This document shows positions 22,433 through 32,932 of a stretch of 38,667 nucleotides of DNA, in pieces. The notes under the pieces are model-generated. The model saw only the letters and a list, made by a program, of their open reading frames with translations. It was not told where the DNA came from and made no database searches. Within the stretch, counting starts at the first letter, position 1. Each line of letters opens with the position of its first letter. The DNA is taken from contig NW_019775558.1 in NCBI RefSeq assembly GCF_001039355.2, positions 965,646 through 1,004,312 on the forward strand, given 5' to 3'. A program made the translations under genes and the position numbers. Origin of the DNA: Lingula anatina (taxonomy: Eukaryota; Brachiopoda; Lingulata; Lingulida; Lingulidae).

Positions 22433-23004
22433 TACCCCCGTCACACTAGAGGCGGAATGAGCAGGAATGAAATCGGAAAGACCATTCTTTGTGCGTTCCT
22501 GCATATTCGAAGAGCATTCTAAAAATTCCGAGTGCGTTCCAAATATTTTTACCCATTCTTGTGGCCGGCCCGAATGTTTTGCTCATGTAAAAAACTTTCG
22601 AAGTGCATTCCAAGTGGAAAATTATCGAATGGTATTTGAATAGTATTCTAACTGCAGTGTGACTGCATTCTAAATATTCTTACGGCATTCCGACAGTTTC
22701 GAAACATTCTGATCACATTTGAGGGAGAACCGAACTGGCAAGACTGACTGCATTCTGACTGCATTCTGACGGCATTATTGATATTCCTAGTTTTCCAACT
22801 ACATTTGAGCTGCATTTGAGATCTAATACATCCGAAATGTGCACGAATAATTTCAGACGGATTTAAGCGTATTCCAACGGCATTCTTACAAGAATTTAGC
22901 TCAATTTGAAATTATTTCCCGAATGTCGTAAGCTTTTTTAAATTTAGTCATTCCGACTGGTTCTGCTTGATTCCTGCTGATTCCAAATAAGTTTGACGGG
23001 GGCT
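22433..23004. mobile_element. PIF/Harbinger-like MITE with TAA target duplication
   Basis: This 572-bp element begins TACCCCCGTCACACT and ends AGTTTGACGGGGGCT (inverted). It is flanked by TAA at 22430-22432 and 23005-23007. The paralogous segment at 31743-31765 reads TAGCGCCTTAGGTTAAAACT without the element, which is an empty site. A 3-bp TWA duplication is typical of PIF/Harbinger. The interior is full of CATTC-type short repeats; no transposase was seen. Confidence 0.75.
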
Positions 23005-23007
23005 TAA

Positions 23008-24230
23008 AGGCGAAACCAAAATGTCGTAAGAACAAACTGCATGAAATACTGTCTGTGTAAGATAGTTTCACTTTTTCGGTGAATTAATTATACTAGGAAT
23101 ATCCTTTTTGCCAAGTTAAAAATAAAACAAGTATTAAAACATACTATACTGTAGAGACAAGCAACTAAACGGTTATACTTGCTTTCAAACATCCAATCAA
23201 CCATGACGGGTTGAAGTCAACCGGGAAACTAAAAGGAAACAAATAACAAAATAAAAAAAATAATTTATGACAACTGTTAGAAACCAGTTAAAAATACCTG
23301 TACTATAACTCATATGTTCACAATATCCTATCGTACAACTTTATTATACTTTCTTCCCTATTATCACACTCAAGCAATCCTTTACCTAAGGTTGATCATG
23401 CCTGCAGATAACACCGTGATATTTTAGTTATCCTTTAACTAAATACGAATGCGTGTTTGCCAACGCGCACACACATCAACCGACACTATCATAGAAATAA
23501 AGTATATTAAACATCTCCCCTTGTATAATATCTACATGACTGCAATTCACAATAACTATGCGTAAGCACTAAGTTAAACTGTTATTATACTATAGCTTTA
23601 GGCAGCTTGATCAAAATACCAAATACTTAATACACACTTGTCCTTCACCCAGGTTAATCCTATATACATACTTGTAGATGAACGTATTACTTCTTGGTTT
23701 AAACATAACACGGATATTTAACAGAATTTAACTTTCTTGCCATGGATTCATTTTATACCCATTTACCTTCTAACATTTACAAAACTTTGGAAAACTGCAC
23801 TACTTAATAACCCAATAACATGAATTCTGCAAAAGATTAACACCCAGTAAACCAAGTGTAGACATAAACTTACCATTGACTCCCTTAAGGTCTCTTAACA
23901 ATAAGTCCTGTCTGACTCTAACTTTCAAAATGTAGACCTGCCTGTCTTTTAAGTTCAAAATGTCTGCCCAACACTGCATGGTTAAAGGTACTAGGTCACT
24001 TGACTACAAATTGTATTACAAATTGTGCTAGTTGTGCTGCTGGCGCTTATTTTGCACCTACATATACAGTTGATCTCCCTTTAATGAAACACAACAGAAA
24101 CAACTTGTATTGCAATTGTATTGTTAATAGTGCTCTGTGTGTGGGGTGGGGGGGCTTAGTTGAACGTTTTTGTTTATTGCGTTTTTTGCTCGATTTGCCA
24201 GTGATGGATTTTCATCCAAGTGTACTATAA
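23008..24230. other. Intergenic interval, no gene recognised
   Basis: AT-rich, with no open frame of protein character and no strong repeat. The first 45 bases (AAAATGTCGTAAGAACAAACT) match the duplicated block near 31765. Confidence 0.5.
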
Positions 24231-24234
24231 AGGG

Positions 24235-25300
24235 CGCCTATGAAGGCAAGTCTTTCTAGCTGTCATGTTGCCATCATGGTGAAGGGACGGGAGCTCACAA
24301 ATGAAGAAAGATAAGAAGTTGATTCTCTGATGGAGGAGGGCATCAATGTTACCTAGATACTGCCAAATTTGGTGTACCTCGTCAGACTCTGTATAGGGTT
24401 TGCAGAGGGATGGATAAAAACTGGTGATGCCCATAAGTAACACCAAGTGGCCGCCTAAGGAAGACTAAAACCAGAGACGACAGGCGCCTTTATATGCTGT
24501 CAATACTTAGGAGGTTCGAGCCGTGCAGGACATGAGCTTTGCAGTGGTTGCGCAGTTTGCAGGTTAATGTTAGCAAACGAACTTTACAAAGGTTCAATGT
24601 TTCAGGTAAGCACAGCAGGGCTGCCAAGAGGACGCCATTCATCACCTTAGTAAACAGACGCAGAAGAGCGACATGGGCAGCAAGAACCATTCAACCACTT
24701 GTCATCTGCCAGAGAATATGCATTTCCTCGCTAGACAATCCACTTCTATAATGGTTTGGGTGCACTGGTTTCTACGGTAATGGAACTCTTATTGTCTTTA
24801 TTTTTTATCTTTATGGGTGAGACTTTTATAAAATAAACTGAACTGAACTGAACGGTGAGCTTGTGTTGATAAATGGAAACTTGAATGACCAGCGACACAT
24901 TGAAATTCTCTACCAGCACCTTTTAGCATTGGTAGAAAACATCTTTGGGGACAGAAACCATCCGCTTATAGTTAAAGATGATAACGCGACACTACACAGG
25001 GCAAGGGCAGTGCAAGAGTGGCTTTACCAGCATGGTTTCAACAGGGTGAACTGGCCTGCCCAACCGCCAGACGCAAGCCCCATTGAAAACATGTGGCAAG
25101 GTATTGGAAATCAAGAGGCGAAGGATCGCCCCTTTACCAGAAACGCCCTACTCCAAAGTGTTTACGGAGCCTGGGCCAACATAACCCCCAGAAGATTTAT
25201 GATCCTTTATCAGTCTATGCCTAGAAGGATGGTGGCCATATTGAGGCTTTGTAAGGGCAATGCACTGTTCTGTAAACTTAAGATAAATATACTCACTTGA
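24235..25300 (+). pseudogene. Tc1-like transposase relic
   Basis: The N-terminal part starts at ATG 24276 with MVKGRELTNEER, followed by stops and frameshifts in the helix-turn-helix half. The middle includes RTPFITLVNRRRRATWAART. The C-terminal half is open for 145 codons: ELVLINGNLNDQRHIEILYQ, IVKDDNATLHRARAVQEWLY, NWPAQPPDASPIENMWQGIG, SMPRRMVAI. The second catalytic Asp and the PIENMW block survive. It is a different Tc1 family from the two palindromic elements and is not palindromic. A 70-bp retrotransposon tail interrupts it at 24784-24853. Terminal repeats were not identified. Confidence 0.75.
24784..24853 (+). mobile_element. Truncated LINE/SINE 3' tail inserted in the Tc1 relic
   Basis: About 70 bp ending in the tandem tail ACTGAACTGAACTGAAC splits the transposase codons. 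Removing it restores GGTAATGGTGAGCTTGTG (Gly-Asn-Gly-Glu-Leu-Val), which agrees with the conserved Tc1 segment. A short 3' piece with a (TGAAC)n tail fits a severely 5'-truncated non-LTR insertion. Confidence 0.6.
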
Positions 25301-25593
25301 CGCAATCAGTTTTCAATAAAAAACAATTGAAAAAAAACAAACATATACATCTGTTGTTCCCTTTGAAGAAAAATTGTGCAATACTTTTGTCGCCATACAT
25401 ATATTTCAATTGAAAATCGGCCCTTGATAAGTGTCCAGCGTATAGGAAAGCAAGTATTATAAAAAGACATTTTAATATTGAACCTCTGTGAGTGTATCCC
25501 TCTAAAAGAATAGCTTTAAAAACGATCTCACCAAGATTACATCATATAAAATGTTTCCAATTTCTTCCCACTAGAATGATTAAGTTGACCCAG

Positions 25594-28465
25594 TTATGTT
25601 ATCCACGAAATATTACAACCCTGTGCATAATTGATATAAGCTCGATTGTGGCCTCTAGATGGATTAACAATATCCAATAAATATGTACGAAGATGTAAGG
25701 TTTTGTTATGTCTAAACATGTAATTGCATCCCAACAACGAAAGGGCTGTTTGATCTTGTCTATGGTTTCGCCGACTGGATCCAACTGGAGCGATACAATT
25801 TTCGTGTAACGCGCAATTTGCCCTCGGAACCAGTATTTCATCATAGATATCCCCTTGTCTAAGCCAGCCGTTTATATTTCCATTGAACGCCAGTTTTCCA
25901 ACGTAGGGTTCTCTTGTGATGTTAAAATATGCGAATATTCCAGGATGAGCTAATTTTGTCACCTCAGCATTTCCACGTAAGCCGGAATAAACATAATCAT
26001 CTTTTGGAAAGAGAGAAATCATTATTTCTTTCATTCTTCCGTTAATGTGACTGTCGGCGTCCACCCAAAGCACTGCCCCAAATTCATCGACCATTTGCTT
26101 AATAATGACCGGTTTGAAGGCGTACGTTTTCAGGTTGCGAAAGTGAGGGGGGTACCTTTCAAAGGGGAACCTCCTATACGTCACGCTGGACCAGCCTTTC
26201 ACAGTCTCCGCCTCTTTGGCGGTCAAACCGAGGTCCCACACCACGATTTTGAGAGTTGGTTCCCAGAAACAGAATGACCCGACGTGGTTAACGAGAGCCG
26301 GGGAAAAATACTTGTGATCTGCGCCTGTGACGATTGTAAAGTTGTTGATTTCAATAAGTTTACCCCTTGCAACAGGTCCTTTAGGCTTTGTCTCTGTCTG
26401 CAAGTCTGAAAAAATCCACATGGGTACCTTATTTTACATGACGTATATGTGCCAACTGTTACCTCTAAACAGATTATTAGATTTGCCTAAGTTGCGTGTA
26501 CACAATAACTATACATTGGTATTAGAGAAACAAAAAGTATCTCGTATGTACCGGCTAAATTGCAGATCACCAAATGGGGGAAAGTGTATATACAGTACAA
26601 CATTGGTCAAAAAGGTTGTCCCACCCCAATTTCCATGTACTTTTATTTACAAATGATCAATTTACAGCTGTAAATTGTTTGAAAAAGTGCTTTTTATTCC
26701 ACATACCGTGTCTAACATGATTAAGGGTTCAAAAAATATAAAATAGTGGTGAAAGTATACAAATTTTATACCACTAAGTAAAAGTTATAACAGGTACCCC
26801 TTCAAGTCCGATATTTCACTGTGATTTTAACAGATGTAAATAAATGTCTATTAAATTAAAAAGAGGCCATCAAATGTCACCAAATTTACACACAATTAGC
26901 ATTAGGGTGTGCTCGTTAAAAGTCACGTGCCTAATAGCGAGTGCGGCTACATGTACCACGTACTGTAATTATCTCCTGTAGATGGCGCGACAAGCCTTCA
27001 GCACGGGTAACAGTTCTGTTTTGTGGGATATTGTCCCATTCTTCTTAAACAACTTGGGGGAGATGGTCCACGCTTTAATGGAATTGGGTCTCCTCTGCAA
27101 TTCCCACTCTAATTAATGTCACAGTTGATTAGTAAGGGTAATATCAGGGATCAAAGATGGTGGGTACATCATTAAAGCATTGTGTTTCTACAACAAATCA
27201 CTTGCCAGGCGAGAAGTGTGAGCAAGTTTGCCGTCATGATGAAACCTTGAGTTTACCCATAAGTCAGTTCTTGAAGATGGAGTGAGATATCTGCTAAGAA
27301 TGCTACGTTCATTGATCCCACAAGCATCTGATCGTAGAAATCCATCACTTGATGCAGAATCAAGTTATTTCTTGTATCTCATCGATGGTCAAATGAGGGT
27401 CCACAGACATGTTGAAAAATGCCTCTTGGTAGGGTTTGTGCAGGATAATATTGCCTGAGGTGTTAGATCAGTCCGCATCTGGAGAACATTCCAAGCCTAT
27501 GGTATTAGTACATTGTTCCTTTTGGAACAAAACGTAACTTGGGCATTTTACTGTAACATTCTCAACAGATAGCTAACTACATTTGCAAAGGGTGACTTCA
27601 GGGATGCTGCAGGCTTCATTGTAACAACACACATGCTCACAGTTCTCGTCTGGCAAGCGATTTGTGGCAGAAACACAAGGCTCTGAGGATGGGACAACAG
27701 TCTTTGAGTCCTAATATTTATCCTATTGAGCACCTGTGGCATTAATTGGAATGATCATTGCAGAGGAGAACCAATTCCCAACTAATCTCGACCAATTCCG
27801 TCTCTTTAATATGAATGGGACAATATAAAACCAAACAGAATGGTTACCCGTGTTGAAGGCTTGTCGAGCTTATCTACAGGAGATAATTGCAGTACACGGT
27901 AGTCGCACTCGCTATTAGGCACTTGACCTTTAATGAGCACACCCTAATGCTAATTGTGTGTAAATTTGGTGACATTTGGTGGCGTCTTTTCAATTTAATA
28001 GACATTTCTTTACATCTGTAGAAATCACAGTGAAACATTGGATTTGAGGGGATACCTGTTATAAATTTGACTAAATGGTATAAATGTACATATTTTCACC
28101 ACTATTTTGTATTTTTTAAACCATTAATCGTGTTAGAAATGGTATCTGGAATAAAAGGCACCGTTTATAACAAATTACATCTGTGAGGTGATCATTTGTA
28201 AATAAAAGTACATGGAAATGACGGTGGGACAACCTTTTTGACCAATGTTGTATATTACACCACTGCATGGCGATAGGGGAGAGAGGGAGGGGGTGGCATT
28301 ATCATCATCGTCATTATTATTTTTGTTTTTGTTGTTATTGCTATTATTCGCAATGGGTAGAGTAGGCTTACCTTTATCTAATACCCTTTTCTTCACACCT
28401 ATCACCCCGTTGATCACAATACACAGAACACCTACCACAATCAGGATAACCCACCGACACCGCAT
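25594..28465 (-). CDS. Type II membrane glycosyltransferase, DUF1647-like
   Basis: Two exons join in phase: 28372-28465 (ATG at 28465) and 25594-26405 (stop TAA). They give 301 residues. Residues 5-24 (WVILIVVGVLCIVINGVIGV) form a single N-terminal anchor, as in Golgi type II glycosyltransferases. The lumenal part has NNFTIVTGADHKYFSPALV, IVVWDLGLTAKEAETVKGW, NLKTYAFKPVIIKQM, then the acidic motif WVDADSH (DAD, residues 147-149), a DxD-type metal/nucleotide-sugar site, and RNHRQDQTALSLLGCN near the end. The order VTGA...WDLGL...K..AFKP...WVDAD...H..DQ.AL fits the DUF1647-type family of uncharacterised nucleotide-sugar transferases. Donor and acceptor sugar are unknown. The intron contains a palindromic Tc1 element. 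An extra intact copy of exon 1 lies 4.4 kb upstream (32845-32932). Confidence 0.85.
26930..27260 (-). pseudogene. Dead Tc1-like transposase C-terminal fragment, left arm
   Basis: The minus strand reads SRFHHDGKLAHTSRLASDLL, stop, KHNALMMYPPSLIPDI, equivalent to the second catalytic Asp region of Tc1. A decayed version of the downstream NPIEHLWDELERRLQRR block follows. Stops and frame changes are frequent. Confidence 0.65.
27600..27910 (+). pseudogene. Dead Tc1-like transposase C-terminal fragment, right arm
   Basis: The plus strand reads NNTHAHSSRLASDLWQKHKA, then SLSPNIYPIEHLWH, stop, and LQRRTNS. This is the inverted partner of the left fragment and keeps a recognisable PIEHLWH block. The HHDG of the left arm is HCNN here, so the catalytic Asp is lost. 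Confidence 0.65.
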
Positions 28466-28469
28466 TCTT

Positions 28470-29930
28470 ATGATTCAGTTGGTTTTGTTCCGTTTCAGCT
28501 AATCTTTGTAACCTTGAAATAAAAGGAAGACAGAATGCAAGTAAGCATATAGCCTATAACCTGAGCACATGGAAAAATGTCCGGTGGCACCTCTTTTGGG
28601 ACTAGGATTTGTTGCTTGATACTTTGTCATGTCCGTCATAACACCTCTATTGACTTAAATATGACCAAGACATGATGGATTGCTACGCATATGAGACACC
28701 ACTGCTTCACACATACTTATCTCTAAGCACAATTTAATTTTCCTATTTCAAACTATTTGCTGGTATTTGGTCGGTCGTAGCAGCACTAATCTGACATAAC
28801 ATCCAAACCCAATATAGAGGTGCATTCCACATGCTCGAATTAACTCGAACATGTTCGAAAAGGAAAATTGAATTAATCCGAAGTTGTATACATTTTTAAA
28901 ACATACATGTATATGTGTATAGAAAAAAAACTACGGTTGTCTCAATTTTACATCTACATTAATTTTTTACCGTATCTATACATTTTGAAAGGAACCTAAA
29001 TTGTAAAGTATGTGTATTCTCAGGCCCACCCCACCCCATATTTTTTAATATTCAGTGACAAAGTCGATCAAAAAAAAACTACATACATGCACGCCTCATA
29101 TATGATTTTTCCTTCTTCAAATTTCTCGCAAATTACATTAAAACATAAATGACAAAATTATATAATTAAATGAAAAGAGAAAAAAACATTACACCATGTA
29201 ATTACCTCCACAACGGCAGTGTGCATGTTGCAACGAAAAAACATGTTAAAGATAATGATATACGAGAAAGATATGGTAATCTTACCTTTATCTTTCCAAT
29301 GATTACAAGTATGTTTGTGATTGCTGTTTGATTTTAAATATGATGCGGGTAAGATTGAAGCTTTGGGCATGCGCACTCCTGCAAAAACGACACTATTTCT
29401 GTGCCAAGAAAGGTAATCTTTTAAATGAAATATAATATAGCACTTTTTCACTGATATGAAAAGACATCTCGGTGAGTTTTTAAACATAAACAAGCCGGCC
29501 TCTTAAGAATTCTAAAGAGTCAGCAAAAGATTTATGCATTCTATCAACTAAAGATCTTTTGGTGTATTTTTAATTATATATAGTTCTGTATAACTTGCTT
29601 ATATTAATATAAAGCTCATACTTGAAGATGATTCACGATTTGTGCAAGGACCCAGCCTTAGCGTCGCGTCCGGCAGGTCTTCAGTATTTTATAATGCAGT
29701 CAGGTTTAATATCGTTCACGACACCTGGAGGCCCCCATGTGTATCTCTTTTAAGAGATTAAATGAATTAAAATTAAAAATAATTGACCATCTACCCGGTA
29801 ATTAAGAGCGATTAACAAGACTGTGAGTTCCACAAAATAGCTTGACAAATACCTACTAATCTATTTATAAGAAGACTGTATAGAAGTTTACATTACAGAA
29901 TAAGAAGACGGAGTTGCGAGGTTGTGGACT
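28470..29930. other. Interval upstream of the glycosyltransferase, no gene recognised
   Basis: AT-rich. It should contain the glycosyltransferase promoter (minus direction) and perhaps that of the next plus-strand gene. The 111-codon minus frame at 29158-29493 has no protein character. No core promoter element was identified. Confidence 0.4.
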
Positions 29931-29937
29931 TCAGAAT

Positions 29938-30102
29938 ATGTGGAAACGGTTTTTGACCAATGAAACTATGGCCGGTCGACATAATAACCTACTGCGGAGT
30001 GTTTTACTTGTCTCTGTGTTTTCTGCTCTCTGCTTTTCTTTATGCAATACAATGTTGTTAAGTCTGAGAGATCAAGTCTTGGAATCCTCGGGTCGCTTTT
30101 AG
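29938..30102 (+). CDS. Candidate signal-peptide exon of an unknown gene
   Basis: A frame from ATG 29938 reads MWKRFLTNETMAGRHNNLLR, then SVLLVSVFSALCFSLCNTM (an alternative start, MAGRH, at 29968). This is a good signal peptide or membrane anchor. It runs into LRDQVLESSGRF and a stop (TAG 30100-30102) that overlaps a possible donor, and it may be spliced before that. No phase-compatible join to the exon at 30869-31000 was found, so the gene model is incomplete. Confidence 0.35.
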   Translation: MWKRFLTNETMAGRHNNLLRSVLLVSVFSALCFSLCNTMLLSLRDQVLESSGRF

Positions 30103-30819
30103 GTACATAAAGTTTAAAATGTCATATGCCATTGCTTATTTTGTAGCCTAACTACTCGTTCTTTTCTCTTAAGAGGGAATTTCATATACAAGTTCGGTAC
30201 ACATGGCAGTGTTGAGAAGACCAGTACACTATATTGCTTAATTCTTACTGTGAAACCAGTCTATGTATTCATGTATGTTTTATTATCTTAATACAATGAA
30301 CACATCAGACGTACATAATATGCGGGTTGTACGATTTGCACCCCCAAAACATACTCTTCTAGATCTGCCTTTGGCATCTGTCGTATGGGATTTACATAAT
30401 GGAAAGCCATTTATGCATTTAAATATTCAAGTAAGATGAAATTGGTTCATAGTGCATATTCCATTCGAAAGGTGCAGTAATCAGGTTGTCGTTACGTTTT
30501 GCAACCACTTATTGTATCTTTTCGAAAAAATGGAAATATGTTATAAACAAAACCTTTCACATGTAACCTTAGTGATTGACAGCCAACGAAGGAGAAGGCC
30601 GCTAGAGACACCATAAGTTAGAGATAGAACTGGAAACAAAGCGGCGCGGGAAACAACTAGGATGTAGTTAATAAATAATGTAAAAGATTATAACGGTGTC
30701 GTATTAACTAACGACAAAATACAAAGGCAACAACTTAGTCACACACAAATTTTTCATATAATAACATGCATATTTTGTGTGTCTGTAAGTTAAAATGATG
30801 TCTCACTACCCCCTCTCTC

Positions 30820-30856
30820 TCTTTGTGCGTGTGTGTGTGGGTGTGTGTGTGTGTGT
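30820..30856. repeat. (GT)n microsatellite
   Basis: GTGTGTGTGTG with one GGG interruption, just upstream of the candidate exon at 30869. Confidence 0.85.
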
Positions 30857-30868
30857 TGTAAATTGTAG

Positions 30869-31000
30869 CCTTCCAAACTTGGACGTGATTCAGCCCAATA
30901 GTATTTTAATATTTTATGTAAATAGTTATTTGACTGAAATGGAATGTAAGGGAATGAGTATGGATATAAAGGTTGTCATATCTCTATCACAATCACAGGT
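30869..31000 (+). CDS. Candidate internal exon of an unknown gene
   Basis: It is bounded by the acceptor AAATTGTAG and the donor CACAG|GTGAGG, and is open in one frame: LPNLDVIQPNSILIFYVNSY, then LTEMECKGMSMDIKVVISLS, QSQ. It ends in phase 0. That matches an internal acceptor in the exon at 33307-33530 (TCCTCCGCAG|AACACG), giving QSQ-NTPLVNGTILF. No similarity was recognised. Confidence 0.35.
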
Positions 31001-31119
31001 GAGGTCTTGATGTAAAGAGACTGTTTATTGGTTTATTAAGCAAATTCTAACGCTTAAATTGTCTTTGTTCTTTTTAGGTTAATCTTTTCTACCTGGAAAT
31101 AAAATGAAAGGCAGAACTC

Positions 31120-31237
<118 letters not shown>

Positions 31238-31299
31238 AAACGATGGGAGTTGTGAGAAAGAAAGGCAGAGAGAGAGACAACAATTTCTATATCTTCCCC

Positions 31300-31445
31300 A
31301 GTACTAAAGGATAATCCTGCGACATCTGAACCTCGGTATACATGTAAACATGTATACATGAGTGCATGTAGAAATGCACTGTTTTTAGCATAAACAACTG
31401 CATTACCTTCGCTCCACCTACTTTGTGGGCCTGATGACGTGTGAG
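31300..31445 (+). pseudogene. Broken copy of the last D8C/D10C exon
   Basis: AAAGGATAATCCTGCGACAT and then CTGAACCTCGG match AAAGGATACTCCTGCGGCAC and CTGGGCCTCGC at 21930. ATTACCTTCGCTCCACCTAC and GATGACGTGT match 22095-22148. The middle, which held GNCC and KNCGDF, is replaced by unrelated sequence, and stops are present. The 3' flank (31440-31790) remains alignable to 22140-22432 plus 23005-23050. This is a partial, dead paralogue. Confidence 0.75.
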
Positions 31446-31790
31446 CACGTGATTGGCTACCATGACGCTTTGTCCCTTATTTGGTATAAAACGTGAGGTA
31501 ATCAAATATGGGATCTGGCAATAATCGGTCAAATGCGAGACGGATAATACTGGTACGTTGGTGATTGAAAAAAACTACTGTGCTGTCAAATGAGGATATT
31601 ACGTTAGAACCAGAAGACCACCTCCATCCGACCCTAGGTTTATTGTTGATAAAAATGTCACCAACTTTTACATTGTTTTGAATCAAGAAGTTTTCATTAA
31701 AATTCAATTAAGTTTCACTTTCTTGTACATGTTGCTATTGCCCATAGCGCCTTAGGTTAAAACTAAAATGTTATAAGAACAAACTTTTTG
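31440..31790. repeat. Segmental duplication of the D8C/D10C 3' flank
   Basis: CACTTTCTTGTA, GCTATYGCCC and TAGCGCC, together with CGTGATTGGCTA / CTGACTGGCTA and GATTGAAAAA.CTACTGTG, align with 22145-22432 and 23005-23050. A third, more diverged copy of part of it (GATAAAATTTCACCAACTTT to TTTTCTTGTATATCG) lies at 32465-32545. Confidence 0.75.
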
Positions 31791-31799
31791 AGATGTTTG

Positions 31800-32640
31800 T
31801 CAGGTAACAAGTTATTGTCACAAAAACCAAACAAAACTCGAAACAAAATTCACAGTTGATCTTTCTTTATTGAAAAGTTACATTTTTTTTTCAAATCTAG
31901 GCGTGCATAACAAATATTCAAAGTACACGACTGGTGAAGCCGTTTAGTAAAAAAGATCCTTCAAGAAGTGTTTGCAGGCGTGGCATATTAGTCATGATCA
32001 ATATTTCAAATTTCATCATTGGTGGTAATCTTGATCTTGTCAAACTGCTGTAGTTTTGTTTATATATATTTTACGACTTGAGCTCTAGAATCCTCCTGGG
32101 GAACACTGTATGACCGCCTGTAAAATACATTCTTGCACTAACGGTTTTCATTTGTTAGTAATGGTATGATACACCTTTTGTTGACACCGTACATGAAAAC
32201 CTTTTTTTTTTTTTTTTTTTTTTTTTTTTGCAAAATGATCGATGACCTGTACTTCTGTCACGTCCTTTTTCCCCTGACACTAAACGTGGCCATGAAAGCA
32301 GTCGATTATATCTGTGTTCTATTTTTTTTTCATTTTTCAATTTTTTTTTCTTCGAATCATTAGTAGCGAAGAACAAAAGAAAATAATGTTTTGACTTCAC
32401 ATGGACCAGCAAATTCAGGTCGGTGCCTCGATTCATCTTTTTTTTTTTTTTTTTTTTGGGGGGGGGGATAAAATTTCACCAACTTTTATGTTTTGAACCA
32501 AATAGTGTTCAAACAATAAAATAAAATTCTATTTTCTTGTATATCGTGATATCCCACATGGTACATAAAAGTGAAACTAATAACTTGTACATGTAAGGAC
32601 TAGAAAGAATAGAAAGAAAGGTAATTGCCTTGTGTCTTAG
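31800..32640. other. Interval with homopolymer runs, no gene recognised
   Basis: It holds poly-T tracts at about 32203-32229 and 32437-32457, a G run at about 32458-32467, and the third copy of the D8C 3'-flank segment. Exon 2 of the duplicated glycosyltransferase was looked for on the minus strand and not found. Confidence 0.5.
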
Positions 32641-32844
32641 CTCGTATATGTACAGTGCTTATTTGAGTATTTGATAGAAAGAAAACTAGAATATTGCACG
32701 GCAATATGGGGGAATTGTACATATATTGATATAGAACACCACTGGTGATAAGGAAGAGAGGGAGGGGGGCATTATCATTATCATCATAATAATTTTTGTT
32801 GTTGTTGTTACTGCTATTATTCACAATGAGTAGAGTAGGCATAC

Positions 32845-32932
32845 CTTTATCTAATACTTCGTTCTTCACACATATTAACACATTGATCACAATCCACAGC
32901 ACACCTACCACAATCAGGAGAACCCACCGCAT
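32845..32932 (-). CDS. Second copy of glycosyltransferase exon 1 (orphan or alternative first exon)
   Basis: This minus-strand exon has its ATG at 32932 and an intact donor, GATAAAG|GTATGC. It encodes 29 residues, beginning MRWVLLIVVGVLWIVINVLI and ending VKNEVLDK. It ends in the same phase (one base) and the same VLDK codons as exon 1 at 28372-28465. Flanks on both sides are homologous to that exon's flanks. No second catalytic exon lies between it and 28465. It could splice to the catalytic exon at 25594-26405, giving an alternative N-terminal anchor, or be a dead partial duplicate. The open frame and donor favour retained function, but weakly. Confidence 0.6.

Larger units (their letters stand above)
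26598..28250. mobile_element. Second palindromic Tc1/mariner-like element, in the glycosyltransferase intron
   Basis: This 1653-bp element has terminal inverted repeats beginning CAACATTGGTCAAAAAGG and TA on both sides (26596-26597, 28251-28252). Imperfect inverted similarity extends about 650 bp inward: GTGCGGCTACATG / AGTCGCACTCGC-type pairs, ATTAGCATTAGGGTGTGCTC / GAGCACACCCTAATGCTAAT, and CTTGCCAGGCGAGAA / TTCTCGTCTGGCAAG. Both arms encode degenerate C-terminal transposase, in opposite senses, with stops. About 350 bp of non-inverted centre remains. The paralogous locus near 32706-32745 lacks it. Confidence 0.85.

Noticed and set aside
28245-28502. 85-codon plus-strand frame with Ser/Leu/Phe runs
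   Set aside because: It is antisense to glycosyltransferase exon 1 and low-complexity intron sequence.
32155-32436. Lys-rich minus-strand frame
   Set aside because: It is produced by poly-T tracts.
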